The notes below the pieces were generated by a model. That model worked only from the letters and a program-made list of their open reading frames with translations. It searched no databases and had not been told where the DNA came from. This document shows, piece by piece, positions 10,700 to 21,570 of a stretch of DNA of 64,000 nt; the first letter of the stretch is position 1, and the number at the start of each line of letters is the position of its first letter. Made by a program: the position numbers and the translations under genes. Origin of the DNA: Physcia stellaris (taxonomy: Eukaryota; Ascomycota; Lecanoromycetes; Caliciales; Physciaceae). The stretch covers positions 20,744 through 84,743 of the forward strand of contig JABSSW010000084.1 in the NCBI GenBank assembly GCA_018902385.1. The letters are read 5' to 3'.

Positions 10700-11800
10700 A
10701 CGATATTGTGCGATTTTTTTGCGACATTTTTAACGAAAATCGTTATTTATTTATTCATCAAATGTTTTACGTTTCAAATTGCATTTATAATTTTTTTTTT
10801 TTTCAATTTCAACAAAACGATTGTTTTTTATTTATTATATTCAACGATTTCGCAATGAACAACAAAAACATTCATGTTTTGAAACAACAAAATTTTTACG
10901 TTTTTCAATTCGACAAATTCGTGATTTGTTTAATTGTCAATCAAAACACGTTGAAAATGTGACACGAACGATTGAATCATTTGAATATTCAAAATATTAT
11001 TCAAATAATTTATCAACATGATATTGATTTTTTCAAATTATCATTATCGAATTCGTGCATTTTTTGCGAAAAAATCAATGATAAAACGAAATTTTATCGA
11101 AAATTTATCAAATCAAAACGTCATGTTGACGATTTCATTCACGATAATTTGATAAATTTTTTTCAAAAAAACAAAATGATGTTTATTGAATAATGATTTG
11201 AATTGACGATTTTATTCAAATGTTTCACGTGAACATTTTATACGACAAAACATTTTTCGAAATTTTGATTTCATTCAAAAATTTTTGAATATCATTGAAC
11301 ACGATCATTTTCGTTGCATTCGTTTACGAATTGACAACGATAATGAATTTTTTGAAAATGTTTTTACGATTTATCGAAAAAAACGCGACATCATAATGAA
11401 ATTTTTTATTGTTGAAAATTTTCAAATGAACGAATACGTTGAACGTTTTAATCAAATTATCATACGCAAAATCAACACATTTTTGAAAAATTCAAAATTG
11501 TTCATAAAATGATGATTCGAATTTGTTAATGTTGTCAATCACATTCGCAACGTTTTTATTTTCATTTTCGTAATCGACGACAATGACAAATCAATATTTT
11601 TTTATCAAAAATTTATCGATCATGTTTATTTTATCGAAAAATTTCGTCGCATCGATCAAAAAAAAAATATTTGATAATCAAATTCAACATTAATTGAAAA
11701 AATTTCAAAATTATCGTCAACGTGAAATTTTGATAAAATACGATGAAAAAATCATATATCGAATAATCATCATTTCGAACAACATTTATCGTTTTTTAAC
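10700..11800 (+). pseudogene. Copia copy 1: GAG-pre-integrase and integrase
   Basis: A frame covering CDIFNENRYLFIHQMFYVSN (about 10720-10780) leads into the GAG-pre-integrase motif WHxRxxHL, here KM-stop-HERLNHL. The stop is TGA at 10960-10962, exactly at the invariant Trp. CIFCEKINDKTKFYRKFIKS (about 11056-11115) is the CxxCxxxKxxR segment. The integrase core reads RCIRLRIDNDNEFFENVF (about 11313-11367; family RTDNGGEF, Gly replaced by Asp/Asn), then IVENFQMNEYVERFNQIII (about 11409-11463; family PQxNGxAERxNxTI). Two TGA codons after FIK (11509-11514 region) match a conserved WW pair. Confidence 0.88.
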
Positions 11801-12333
11801 GTCGAATGATTGAACAACAAACGATTTCATTCAACGACAAAATCATTTGCGCAAACATTTAAAAATCAAATCGACATTTTTTTAAACAATTTGAACGTGA
11901 AATTCAAAAATGACAATCATTGCATCGATATCATTTTTCGTTTCACACAAATTCAATCGCAAAAAATTTTTCAAAACAATGCGTTCGTGATTTTTGACAC
12001 GTTCGATTTCGAAAACGATTTCGAAAAATCGCGAAAACAACGTCAATTTGTTTTTTCGTTTTTCATTTTGAAAAATTCAATTCGATTATTTTTTACGTTG
12101 TTTGATAATGATGTCGACGAATTGATTATCAACATTTTCGATTTCGTTCAATTCGAAATCGTCAATATTGTCAATCAATTCGAAAAAACGTTGAAACAAC
12201 ATTTTTATTTGCGTTTTCGTCGTGATTTTTCAATGAATTTTTTGATTTTGTTGATTCAATATGTTTTTTCAAATTTTCACGAATTCAAAATTTACAATGA
12301 AACAATGACGAACGTTCAACACAAAATGAATTG
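11801..12333 (+). pseudogene. Copia copy 1: integrase C-terminus and linker to RT
   Basis: A 174-codon open stretch (11810-12334) between integrase and RT, beginning MNNKRFHSTTKSFAQTFKNQ. In Copia polyproteins this interval is a poorly conserved linker, often Pro/Ser-rich; Pro codons would have become Ser, Phe or Leu here. No catalytic motif is expected. It stays open because it lacked Trp codons. Copy 3 has the same stretch at 45882-46406. Confidence 0.55.
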
Positions 12334-13845
12334 ACAATTAAATATGAACGATAAAATGCAATTTCATAAAAACAATGACATTTGAAAATTCGTGTTTTTC
12401 GTGTTTCAAAATCGTAAAATTTTTTTGATAAATGAATTTATAAAAAAAAAAAAATCAATGATAAAATGATCAAATATAAAACACGTTAATGTGTTCGAAA
12501 TTTCGAACAAAAAAATTTTGATTATCACGAAACGTTTTCAATCGTGATTAAATTTATGAATTACAAAATCATTTTCGTCATCGTCGTTGCGAATGATTGA
12601 AAAATAAAACAAATAAATGTCAAAATCGTTTTTTTGTATGAAAACATCGATGAAAAAATTTATGTGAAAATTTTTCATGAATATATTGATTTTAAACGAA
12701 AAATGTATTGTCGTTTACGCAAAATTTTTATGAATTCAAACAATCGTTTCGAATTTGATTCAATATTTTGATCAATTTTTTTAAAAAACATAAATTTTTT
12801 TTTTGAATGCGAATCAAAGTGTTTTTTTAACGACAAAATCATTATCGTTATTTACGTGAACGATTTTTTTATTGTTGAATTTAACAAAAAATTCATTCGA
12901 CAAATTAAAAAAATTTTCAATAAACGTTTTCAAATGACGAACATGAAATCATTTGTTTATTATTTAAATATAAACGTAACAAAAAATAAACAATAACGAA
13001 TTTTTTGTTTCAATCAAAAAATTTATTTGAATTTTTTTTTCAAAAATCATGAAATGTGAAATGTTAATTATAAAATCACATTTATGAACGTCAATATCAA
13101 ATTTGAATTTGTTGATTTTGATTACATTTGTTTCGTTTTCGACAAATTTCGTTATCAATTCGTCGTTGATTTTTTCATGTACGCGATGTTTAAAATTCGT
13201 TCAAATATTGCATATGCGATATCAATAATAAATCGATATGCATTTAATTTCACGAAAATTCATTGAAAAATTGTCATCAAAATTTTCAAATATTTTCGAC
13301 ATTTTTTCGATTTGTTTTTTATTTTTTTTGAATTTTTTCGTTTTTTGACAAATTACATCGATGTCGATTGAATTGACAACAAAAAAATTCGTCGTTCAAT
13401 TTTCGATTACATTTTCAATTTCGATAACGAAATTTTCAATTAATTATTCAAACGACAAATCATTGTAATTTTTTTTATTTGTGAAATCGAATATATGAAT
13501 CAAATTCAAATTGTCAAAAAAATCATATCGAATTTGTTGAACGAATTGCAATTTTTCAATACGATTAAAAATAATTTAATTGTTTATGAAATTTTTGTTT
13601 ATTGTTTCGTAATCATTATTATTTATTGCGACAATCAAAAAACACAAACGTTAATTCGTAATTTCAATCAACACGTTCGAAACAAACATATCGATATTCA
13701 ACAACATTTCGTCAAAAACAAAATGCAAAACGATATTTTGAATTTGCAATATGTTTTTAATAATCAACAAATTGTCGACGATTTAATCAAATTTTTGTTC
13801 AAAAACAAATTTTTGAAATTTCGTCGCGACATTGATTTGATGTAA
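12334..13845 (+). pseudogene. Copia copy 1: reverse transcriptase and RNase H
   Basis: RT motifs: VKIVFLYENIDEKIYVKIFH (about 12620-12680; family MDVKTAFLNGxLxEEVYM), KRKMYCRLRK (about 12699-12725) and the active site IVIYVNDFFIV (about 12845-12880), where YVDD has become YVND, as the context predicts for GTGGAC. RNase H: MYAMFKIRSNIAYAISIINRYA (about 13177-13245), a TGA at 13264-13266 where the family has HW, then KIFKYFRHFFDL. After N-TGA-LFKRQ (family SWSSKRQ) comes CEIEYMNQIQIV (about 13482-13515). The C-terminus reads NKHIDIQQHFVKNKMQN and ends RRDIDLM-TAA at 13845. Confidence 0.9.
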
Positions 13846-15053
13846 TCGAAAAATGTTGTTATTTGACGAATTTAAATAAAATTTTTTTTTAAATAATAAT
13901 TCGTTCAATCGAAATCATTTTTTGAACGATTAACACATTTTAATCAAAACACAATCATTTTTATTCAATGATTTTCATGAATTTTTCAAAAACGAATTTG
14001 TTCATGAATCAAAAATTTCAACGTTCAAATCGAATTCAAAAAACGTATCAAAAAATTTTTGTTACATTAAACGTTTATCAAAATTTCATCAAAAAATTTC
14101 AACATTCAAATGATTTCATCAAAAATAAAAATTTATTCAAAAATTTCAACATTCAAATCAAATCGATTTTCGTCAAAAATTGATTTGAAAACGTTTCAAA
14201 AAACGTTCAAAACGAACACAAACATCAAAAATTCGCATCACGAATCAATGTTCAAATTCAAAAATCGTTATCATTTTTTTCGAAAAACGAAATTCATACA
14301 ATTTATCGAAAATACATTCAATCGTTATCATTTTTTTCGAAAAACGAAATTCATACAATTCATCGAAAATACATTAAAAAAAAAATTTTATAATTTCACG
14401 TTTAATTTATCAAACAACGACATTCGAACAAATTATTCAAATATTTAATTTTCAAATCACATATCAAATACGTACATTATTTCGAACAAAAATTATTTAT
14501 TTTCGCATTTCAATTATTTGTGAAAATTATTTATTGTTTATTGTTAACGTTTGAATCATGTGAAAATTATTTATTCGTTTTTTCGAATCATGTGAAAACA
14601 TTATTCAATATTTTTTATTATTTACATTTATTATTTTCGTATTTTCGAAAATTTATCATTTGCATTTTTTATACGTCAATTTCATTCAACAACGAAATCA
14701 CATAAAATTATTTATATTTTTCATATATTTTTCGAATTCATTTTTGATTCAAAACAATAAACATACAATAAATTTCAAAAATAATTTTCAAAAATCGCGT
14801 TTTTGTCAAAAAAATACATTTTTTTTTATTTTCGCGCATTTAACAAAACGTTTTATCATCGACAAAAATTTGATTTCGAATTTTATATTGATTTTATCGT
14901 CGTCGCATAAAATTTTTTTCAAACATAATCAAAAAAAAAAAAATTCACAATTTCTTATTAACATTCACATCTCAAAAAGAATGTGAAAATTGTGAAAATT
15001 GTGAAAACAAATTAGAAAATACAAAATGTTGAAAAAATAAATTTAAATGAAAA
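13846..15053 (+). other. Copia copy 1: 1.2-kb segment between RNase H stop and 3' LTR
   Basis: Unusually long for a Copia element. Short frames (13968-14183, 14110-14448, 14660-14986) are partly conserved in copy 3 (48008-48271, 48847-49134), including FIKKFQHSNDFIKNKN. I recognise no domain. It holds a 57-bp tandem duplication and ends in an A-rich tract before the LTR (degenerate polypurine tract). The segment 14935-15005 keeps some ApG/CpT. Confidence 0.5.
14263..14375 (+). repeat. 57-bp tandem duplication
   Basis: Units 14263-14319 and 14320-14375 are nearly identical (AATCGTTATCATTTTTTTCG at the start of each). In frame they encode NRYHFFRKTKFIQFIENT twice. The duplication is also present, less mutated, in Copia copy 3 at about 48352-48465, so it is a property of the family. 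Confidence 0.9.
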
Positions 15054-15193
15054 TGTCAAAATTCAAATTTCGAAATTAATTTTATATTTTTGTCACGTGA
15101 TTTAAACGATTTTGACGTTTCAATATATATATAACGAATTCAAATTTTCAACATTTTTAACAATACAATGCGTTTTATTTTTTATTTTTGACA
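15054..15193 (+). repeat. Copia copy 1 3' LTR (140 bp)
   Basis: Starts TGTCA and ends TGACA. Compared with the LTR at 49156-49295 it carries nine transitions; eight are ApG to ApA or CpT to TpT and one is TpG to TpA. No CpG site changed. Confidence 0.95.
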
Positions 15194-16281
15194 GAATTCA
15201 CATCGAAATTATTTATTTCATCATATGTTTTGCATATTTCATTTCAATATCATTCGTGCGTCGAATATTTCGTTCAATTTTCGTCAATGATTCGATTTCT
15301 AAAACATATCAAACAAATCAATTGTTCGAAAAAATTTGCAAACATTGCGATGCAAATTTCAATTTCAAAAATAAATTTCACGAACATATTCGCGAACAAC
15401 ATATTCAAAAATCGAATATCAATTCGAATTTTCGATTTTTTACATCAGAATTCACGTACAAAATCAAGAAAAAATCAACAATCGTTTGTTCGTTTGTTTC
15501 ATTTGTTTCGTTTGTTTCGTTGATTTTTTTTGCAATATTTACATCGATATTTGAATCAATATTATCAAAATGTTCGAATTTTTTTATTGCGACATTCAAT
15601 ATCATATCGAAATCGATGAAAAAATTATCAATCAATTCATTTACATTTACGATTTCATTTTTTCGAACATTTGTACGAAAACATCAAAAATTTCACATTC
15701 AAAAATTTTATTTCATCATCGATGATTTGATTCGCATGTTTCGTGAAAAATTTAAATCATTTGATTTACATTCGCATCAAAAACGTCGTTTTTTTTTTTC
15801 ACGAAATTTTGACATTTTTTATCAATCACGAATTATCGTTTATTTTTTGTTTGCAATCAATCAAAAAACATCGATTAATCAAAATTCGAAAAATTCAAAA
15901 TCGAAAATTTCGAAACAATACATGTTCGCGAAGTTTATTCGCATTGTTTTCAACAATTTTTTTGAAAAATCGATCATTTTATTATACAAAAAATTAAACA
16001 TTTTTTACATTTCGTTGCAATCAAAATTTTCATCAAAATTTTCATTCGCATGATTTCGATTTACGTTTTCGTTTACGTTTTCGTTTACGTTTTCGTCATT
16101 TTTTCGATTTCGAATTTCAAATCACGTTTGTTGCATTTGTTTCGATCATTTCAATTTTCGCAATGATTCGTTCAATTATCGACGTTTTAATCAATCATAT
16201 TTTTCGAATCGTCGATCGATGAAAAAAATGAAAAAAATAATTAATCGTTTCGAAACGAAATTGAAAAAAAACGAAAAATAA
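15194..16281 (+). pseudogene. C2H2 zinc-finger retroelement ORF, C-terminal part
   Basis: Contains the longest open frame of the window (15112-16053, 313 codons, starting inside the Copia LTR, so that start is artificial). A C2H2-like finger reads CKHCDANFNFKNKFHEHIRE (15337-15396), completing as Cx2Cx10Hx6H. A Ser/Phe-rich region follows that would have been Ser/Pro-rich, then DDLIRMFREKFKSFDLHSHQ (about 15724-15785). A second finger-like CCICFDHFNFRND lies near 16130-16165. It ends about 20 nt before an LTR-like TGTGACGAACG. No Gly, Pro or Trp remains in the open frame. The resemblance is to zinc-finger proteins carried by fungal retroelements; the role is unknown. The 5' part is cut by the Copia junction. 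Confidence 0.6.
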
Positions 16282-16425
16282 TGTGACGAACGTATTATGT
16301 GTTAAAATTTTGATAAATATTTGAATTTTTATTTTATCACATCGAAATTCGAATTCGAATTTCGTTTATGATCAAATCATTTACATATGTTTTGTCAAAT
16401 TTTCGTAATTAGTTTTGCAATTTAG
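16282..16425 (+). repeat. LTR-like sequence, TGTGACGA family (diverged)
   Basis: Begins TGTGACGAACGT immediately after the zinc-finger ORF and shares ordered blocks with 51902-52101 and 62692-62755 (TTATTTTATCACATCG, ATCAAAT, ACATATGTTTT). The right boundary is approximate. Confidence 0.6.
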
Positions 16426-16428
16426 AAT

Positions 16429-16465
16429 TTTGTTGTTTATTCATATTATTGCATGACATTTTACA
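16429..16465 (-). repeat. Short conserved motif TGTAAAATGTCATGCAAT
   Basis: Read on the minus strand, this matches 25160-25191 and 61961-62001 over 30-40 bp. It begins TG and follows the end of a zinc-finger gag-like frame here, so it may be the start of an LTR or a 3' end signal. Confidence 0.5.
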
Positions 16466-16479
16466 CGAACAAATGATTG

Positions 16480-16877
16480 CTTCATTTCTTTTTGATTTTG
16501 TACGTAAATTCTGATGTAAAAAATCGAAAATTCGAATTGATATTCGATTTTTGAATATGTTGTTCGCGAATATGCTCGTGAAATTTGTTTTTAAAATTGA
16601 AATTTTGTTCGCAATGTTTGCAAATCATTTTCGAACAATTGATTTGTTTCGTATGTTTTAAAAATCGAATCATTGACGAAAATTGAACGAAACATTCGAC
16701 GCATAAATGATATTACGACGAAAAATTTGATGTAAAAATAAATGATTTCGCGATAAATTCGAACGAAATAATAAAAAATGCACATGTTAAATTTCGATCA
16801 AAATTTTGTATAATGATGAAATTTGATTAATTATTGAATCATGCGAAAGTTGAATTTCGAAAACATTTGAATAACAA
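16480..16877 (-). pseudogene. Zinc-finger gag-like gene, 3' part (split by Gypsy-A)
   Basis: Minus-strand paralogue of the 15194-15470 region: MIRFLKHTKQINCSKMICKH then CEQNFNFKNKFHEHIREQHI (Cx2C...HxxxxxxH finger). The upstream part continues to 16877, where the Gypsy-A LTR begins. Its 5' half resumes at 24312 beyond the insertion. A frameshift separates the finger from the upstream frame. This is a host element for the nested Gypsy-A and is itself a retroelement relic. Confidence 0.6.
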
Positions 16878-17059
16878 TGTCATAAAGTCGTCGCATGTAA
16901 TTAATTGTATTGAAATTGACGAAAATATTAATTATGCAAAAATATTAATTACATGTTGAAAAATTTTCTATTTGCGATAATCATTCGATTAATCGTTTCG
17001 TTGATTCGCAAATTCGTTTCGTTCGAACATAACAAAAATTCGAAATCAAAATTATCACA
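16878..17059 (-). repeat. Gypsy-A 3' LTR (182 bp)
   Basis: Plus strand begins TGTCA and ends TCACA, so the element strand reads TGTGA...TGACA. It differs from the other LTR by nine transitions and one transversion. Seven transitions are ApG to ApA or CpT to TpT, and two are CpA/TpG type. Confidence 0.95.
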
Positions 17060-17586
17060 TTTTTTTTTAAGATTTCGCGAAGTTTCGACGAATTCGTTTC
17101 GTTGTTTTTTCACGTGCATGTTGTCATAAACGATCGTTAAATGTATCAATTTAATTTTTAAATTTTTTGAACAATGCATAATGTTCATTTGAAAACGTCA
17201 ATGTACGTGAAACAATCATTTTAATGCGTTTTCGTTTTTTCAATGATTTCATTAAACGATTAGAATTGATTTTCAGTAATTGCGTTCGTTCGTTCTCATT
17301 AACATTGCTCAATGTTTATTAAGTTTTTTGCTATTTCGTTAATTATTTGATGAAATTCAATTTTCAAATCGTACAAAAATTGCATGTGAATTCGTTTTTT
17401 TTGAATGTTTGTGATGAAAATTTGTTATCAAATGCGACGTTGTTTTCAAATCGATGTATGTGTATCAATCGAACGTTGTATTAAAATTATTTTGATTTGA
17501 TTATTTTATTCGATATTTTAAACAATTTTTAATTTTTGTGATTGAATCATTCATTTTTTTATCGATTTTGAAATTCAAAATTTCGT
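17060..17586 (-). other. Gypsy-A region between pol and 3' LTR
   Basis: No coding motif seen. The patch 17255-17340 keeps CpT/ApG. Probably the degraded end of pol plus 3' untranslated region. Confidence 0.4.
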
Positions 17587-18776
17587 TTATTTTTCACAAA
17601 TTTTCATTGACATCGATCGCAACAAATGACGATTGCACGTTTTGTTGTTCAAACATCGAATTTTCATCATCGAAATGTAAAAATCAAAAATGAAATATTG
17701 AAAAATATTTTTCATGATTTGCGACAATTTCAATTCGTAAACACAATTGTCAATCACTCGTATAATTTTGAAAAAATTCAAATTTTTATAATCGAAATTT
17801 TTGTTGAATCGCATGATTTTAATATATCGTGCATTCAACATGATCATGTCATTTATTTTGAATTCAAATGCAAATGTTCGATGCGCATTAACATATTTTT
17901 TTTGTTTGATTTGAAATCATTTGAGTTCGTTTTTCAAATATTGTTTTAATTTTTTTTGTTTAGCAATGAATTTATCGACATTTCTCATTTTTCGTCGTTG
18001 TACAAACTTTTCTGTTATTGAAATCGATGATTTCAAATTTGATTTAAAAATATAACTTTTAATGATCAGAAACGATTCAATGTCATTTGATGCATTTTTG
18101 TTGAAATTGTTTTCGAATTTCGCTATAAAAAAATAATCGTATCAATCGTTTTGACTGAAATTGACGTAAATTTTCAAATATTGTTTGAAATTTGCATTGA
18201 CGTTTTCGATTTGATCGTTTGTTTCTGAATGTCAAACGATGAAAAATTTGAAATGAATTTTTATTTTTTCGCACAATCGCTGTCAAAAATAAAATACGAA
18301 TTGAATGTTTCGATTTGATATTATTGAATTTGAATAATTTTTTTTTTTCATATTCATTTTATGAAAATTTGTATCACGACATTGACTTTCAAAAAATTTA
18401 ACGAAATATATTTTTTCTTTTTGAAAAATCTATTCACGATAATCATGATGTGTTCGTAATTTTTATCGTTACGTTTGCATATCGATAAAAATGTTATAAA
18501 ATTTATTGATATGTTTTGAAAATAACGATTCGATATAAATAACGATTTCAACAATTTTTGTTTATTTTTTCGATATGTTTTGATTTTTTTGCATTGATGA
18601 CAATTTTTGACGTATCAAATCATCGTATCGATCATGCGTGATCAAAAATAATACGTAAAAATTTTGTTATAAATTGTCGTTTTGTCGACATGTTCGTCAA
18701 ATGATGATTCGTGTATTTGTTTAAATATTGTTGAAAAAACGTCATCATTGTGTGATACGTAAAATCTGCTTTTTAT
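17587..18776 (-). pseudogene. Gypsy-A: integrase and C-terminal tail
   Basis: Reading leftward, 18,220-17,950 holds the end of the integrase core: VNANFKQYLKIYVNFSQND then TGA, equivalent to VNxxLEQYLRxYVNxxQxDW. The C-terminal tail at 17847-17587 reads MIMLNARYIKIMRFNKNFDY, then FFKIIRVIDNCVYELKL, matching the fungal Gypsy form VxLxARNIKTxRPSKKLDxK...GPFxI...YELxLP. Gly and Pro are replaced by Asn, Phe and Ser. HHCC residues lie toward 18600-18700 but are hard to read. A chromodomain is not evident. Confidence 0.8.
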
Positions 18777-19853
18777 TCAAAATAACTCGTTTTTTATTTC
18801 GCAATTTTCTAGTTTCAAACGTATTTCGATTTTGATAATGTTTGTCGATATTCGTTTTAAATCATTGCGTTTACTTTTCATTATTTTTTGTAAAATGATG
18901 TCATCGAAATATGTCGTTTTTATTTGCTTTATTATATCGAATTGAGACGTGAATGAATCAATCACTGATTTTTTTTTTGATTTTTCAATTGTTGATTTTT
19001 TTTCAAAAACACGTTTTGCAAACGATTTTTCATTTGATTTCTCGTTTGCAAAAAATTTCTTTTCGCTCAATTCGTATAGCATAATCGTTAAAATAATGAC
19101 ATTTTTCTGATTTTCATTCATCAATAAAAATGCGAAACTGATAACATTACGAATTTTTGTTTTCAAATAATGAAATTTAAACAAAATGCGATAATTGAAT
19201 TGTTGACGTTCGTCGTGTTGTTTTTTTGATAAATTTTGAAATTTTCGAATTAAATTATTTGATTTAATGTTTTGAATTTTTGATCGATAAATTATTTTAA
19301 AATTGAATTCGATCAAAAATTCGATTCATTTGATTTGTCGACGATTCAATTGTTTAAATGTCATGAAATGTTTCAAATTTTTGTGATCGATGAAAATCTT
19401 TATGAAATTTTTCATCGAAATTTTTGCACATTCAAATCGTCATTTTTCGAACGTTCTAATTATCGTTAACAATTTTTTGTCATAAATTTCGTAATTGCAT
19501 TTCGCTGAAAACATTTTCTTGAACATATATGTCATCGAATGAAATTTGTCATTTGATTTTATTTGATTGAAAATCGTCGCAACGACGAAGTCGAAAACAT
19601 CGATTTTTATTCATGTTTCGTTATTTGAATTGAAATGTTGTAATATAAATGCAATTGTAAACGTCAATTTTAAAATTCGAAACGCGATTTCTTCGAAATC
19701 GTCGAAACTTCATGAAAATGCGAAATTTTTTTTCTCGTTTTTGATTAATCTATTCAAAAATGTAATTATTCTGAAATAATCAAAAATGAACTTTTTATAG
19801 AAATTAACGAAATCAAAAAAAGTCTGAACGTTCTTGACGCATTTAGAAAATTT
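18777..19853 (-). pseudogene. Gypsy-A: RNase H and linker to integrase
   Basis: MIEFNFKIIYRSKIQNIKSN (from 19316 leftward) is the RNase H terminus (family form LSxFNFxIxYRPGxxNxxADxLTRR). It is followed by KKQHDERQQFNYRILFKFH, a linker seen in many fungal Gypsy elements. The linker remains open to 18777 because it lacks Trp. The segment 18760-19120 keeps some CpT/ApG. The RNase H body (19330-19850) is broken by TGA. Confidence 0.75.
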
Positions 19854-20775
19854 TCAATTGATTATGACATTCATTTTTTTGAAATTTATCGTGATTTTAT
19901 CTGTTGTTATGATCAACTCGAGATATTTAATCGACGTCACAAAAAATTCAAATTTGTCGATGTTCAAATATAATTGTGTTTTTTTCAATTTGATTAATAT
20001 TTTAAACACGTGATTCACATGAACGTTTTTAATATCGTTGTAAACAATGACATCGTCGACATATTTCGAACAAAAATCATCGAAATATTTTTTCAATGTG
20101 ACATTGATAAACGCTTGAAATGTTTTCGAAACATTGCATAATTCGAAAAACATGATCACATATTCGAATAATTCATAACGAATCAAAAACGTTGTTTTTT
20201 TTTTGTTTTTTTTTTTGATGCGCATTTCGTTGAATGCGATTATGATATCGAATTTGTTGTAAATTTTTGTCGAACACAATTTGATCAACGTTTTTTTAAT
20301 TAACGAAAATGCGTTTTTATTTTTGATCGTCAACGCATTGAAAATTTTATAATCAACACACATTTTTAAATTTTTTCGAATTTTTTCATCATCAAAATCG
20401 ATGCGACATATTCGAAAAAATTAAATTTGATGAAATTTTTGTTCAACATATCGTCGATATATTTTTTAATTATTTTGATTTGATCGCGAAATAAATCGTA
20501 TGTTTTTTTGTTGACGATGTCGTTTCGAATTTCAAATCGATGCGATGATTTCATTTTTTTTTGAAAAACAATTTGTTGATTTCGACAAAACTGAAAATCT
20601 TGACGTATTTGTGAAATTTCATAAAAATTCTTTTTTTCAATTGTTTTTTCGTGAGCGAAATTTTGTCAATTTTGTTGAAAAATTTTTCGAAATTTTCGAC
20701 AAAAATTGCTGTTATGTTTATCGCAAAAAAATTCGTCAACATGTATTTATTTTGTTTTTTAAATTTATTCAACAT
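19854..20775 (-). pseudogene. Gypsy-A: reverse transcriptase
   Basis: The best preserved RT of the window. From 20363 leftward it reads MCVDYKIFNALTIKNKNAFS (family CVDYRxLNxxTIKNRYPLP). It continues KIYNKFDIIIAFNEMRIK, FEYVIMFFELCNVSKTFQAF (family MPFGLxNAPxTFQ) and CSKYVDDVIVYND. YVDD survives because its Asp codon follows C (GTC GAC). The N-terminal lead-in at 20554-20366 (HRFEIRNDIVNKKTYDLFRD) is in another frame. The cysteine/FF element KFEFFVTSIKYLELIIT matches KCEFxxxxVxYLGxII. Confidence 0.9.
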
Positions 20776-21560
20776 TTCAAAATGTTTCGATCACATTGTT
20801 ATAATTTGATTTTTGTTTTGAATCGTCATTTTCATGAATGCAATAATTGTGATTTCGATTATGTCGACATCGATGAACGATTTTTTGTTCGACGATTTTT
20901 TGATATCGACGTTGTAAATCGTTGTTGATTGATAATTGTGAATGCAATTTTTTAAACAATGATCGAATGCGAAAATTATTGATTTATTTTCGCATAATAT
21001 ATTCATTGAATATTGTTTCAATCAAAACATATTCAAAATCAAATCGAATTTTTTTAAAAATGTCATCAAACATCATATTTCATTGACATGTTTTTTTAAT
21101 TGAAATTTTATTCGAATCATGCGAATAATATTGAAAACAAATTTATTATCGATTAATCGTAATTTGATCGATTTGATAAAAACAATGATATTTAATTTGT
21201 GTCGTTTTACGAAATTGATATTCACGAAATTTGACGCAAAAATTTTTGTATTCGTTATAATCGACGCTTTTTGATTTCAGAAAAATTTAAATTTTTTTTG
21301 AAAATTGAATTGTCGTTCATTGTTTATTTTGAATTGCAACGCGTTTTGAATTAATGATGACAATTTGACGATATTAAAATGCGAATCGATTATTTGTTCG
21401 AATTGTTTGATTCGTTTGCGCATTTCGTCAAAAAATTTTTGAACACGATTTTGTTCAAAAATTTTTAATTTTTCGATTCATTTTTTGTAATCGATTCAAA
21501 TTTTTTTTCAAACAAAAAATGATTTGATTTTGTTTTCATTTCGTTTCATTCGATTTCAAA
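20776..21560 (-). pseudogene. Gypsy-A: retropepsin-like protease region
   Basis: Leftward from about 21300, the minus strand reads NFVNINFVKRHKLNIIV, then KSIKLRLIDNKFVFNIIRM, then a stretch ending KFDLILNMF before a TGA. These match the fungal Gypsy protease blocks (GxVDxxFVxRHxL, KPxxLxxxDG, KFDxILGMPWL), the last Trp being TGA. The catalytic DSG cannot be read. It lies between the Gag zinc knuckle and RT, as expected. Confidence 0.65.
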
Positions 21561-21570
21561 TTTTGTTAAT

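Larger units (their letters stand above)
7626..15193 (+). mobile_element. Ty1/Copia copy 1, full length
   Basis: A 7,568-bp element with 140-bp direct LTRs (7626-7765 and 15054-15193), each beginning TGTCA and ending TGACA. Internal order is primer-binding site, gag-like region, GAG-pre-integrase, integrase, RT, RNase H. Integrase before RT is diagnostic of Copia. The LTRs differ at two positions only. Flanking 5-mers do not match (ATTTA left, GAATT right), and the flanks belong to different elements, so the copy may have recombined after insertion. All frames are riddled with TGA. Confidence 0.9.

Noticed and set aside
15112-16053. A genuine 313-codon host gene
   Set aside because: Its start lies inside the Copia LTR, it contains no Gly, Pro or Trp, and it ends at an LTR. 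It is open by chance because few Trp codons were present.
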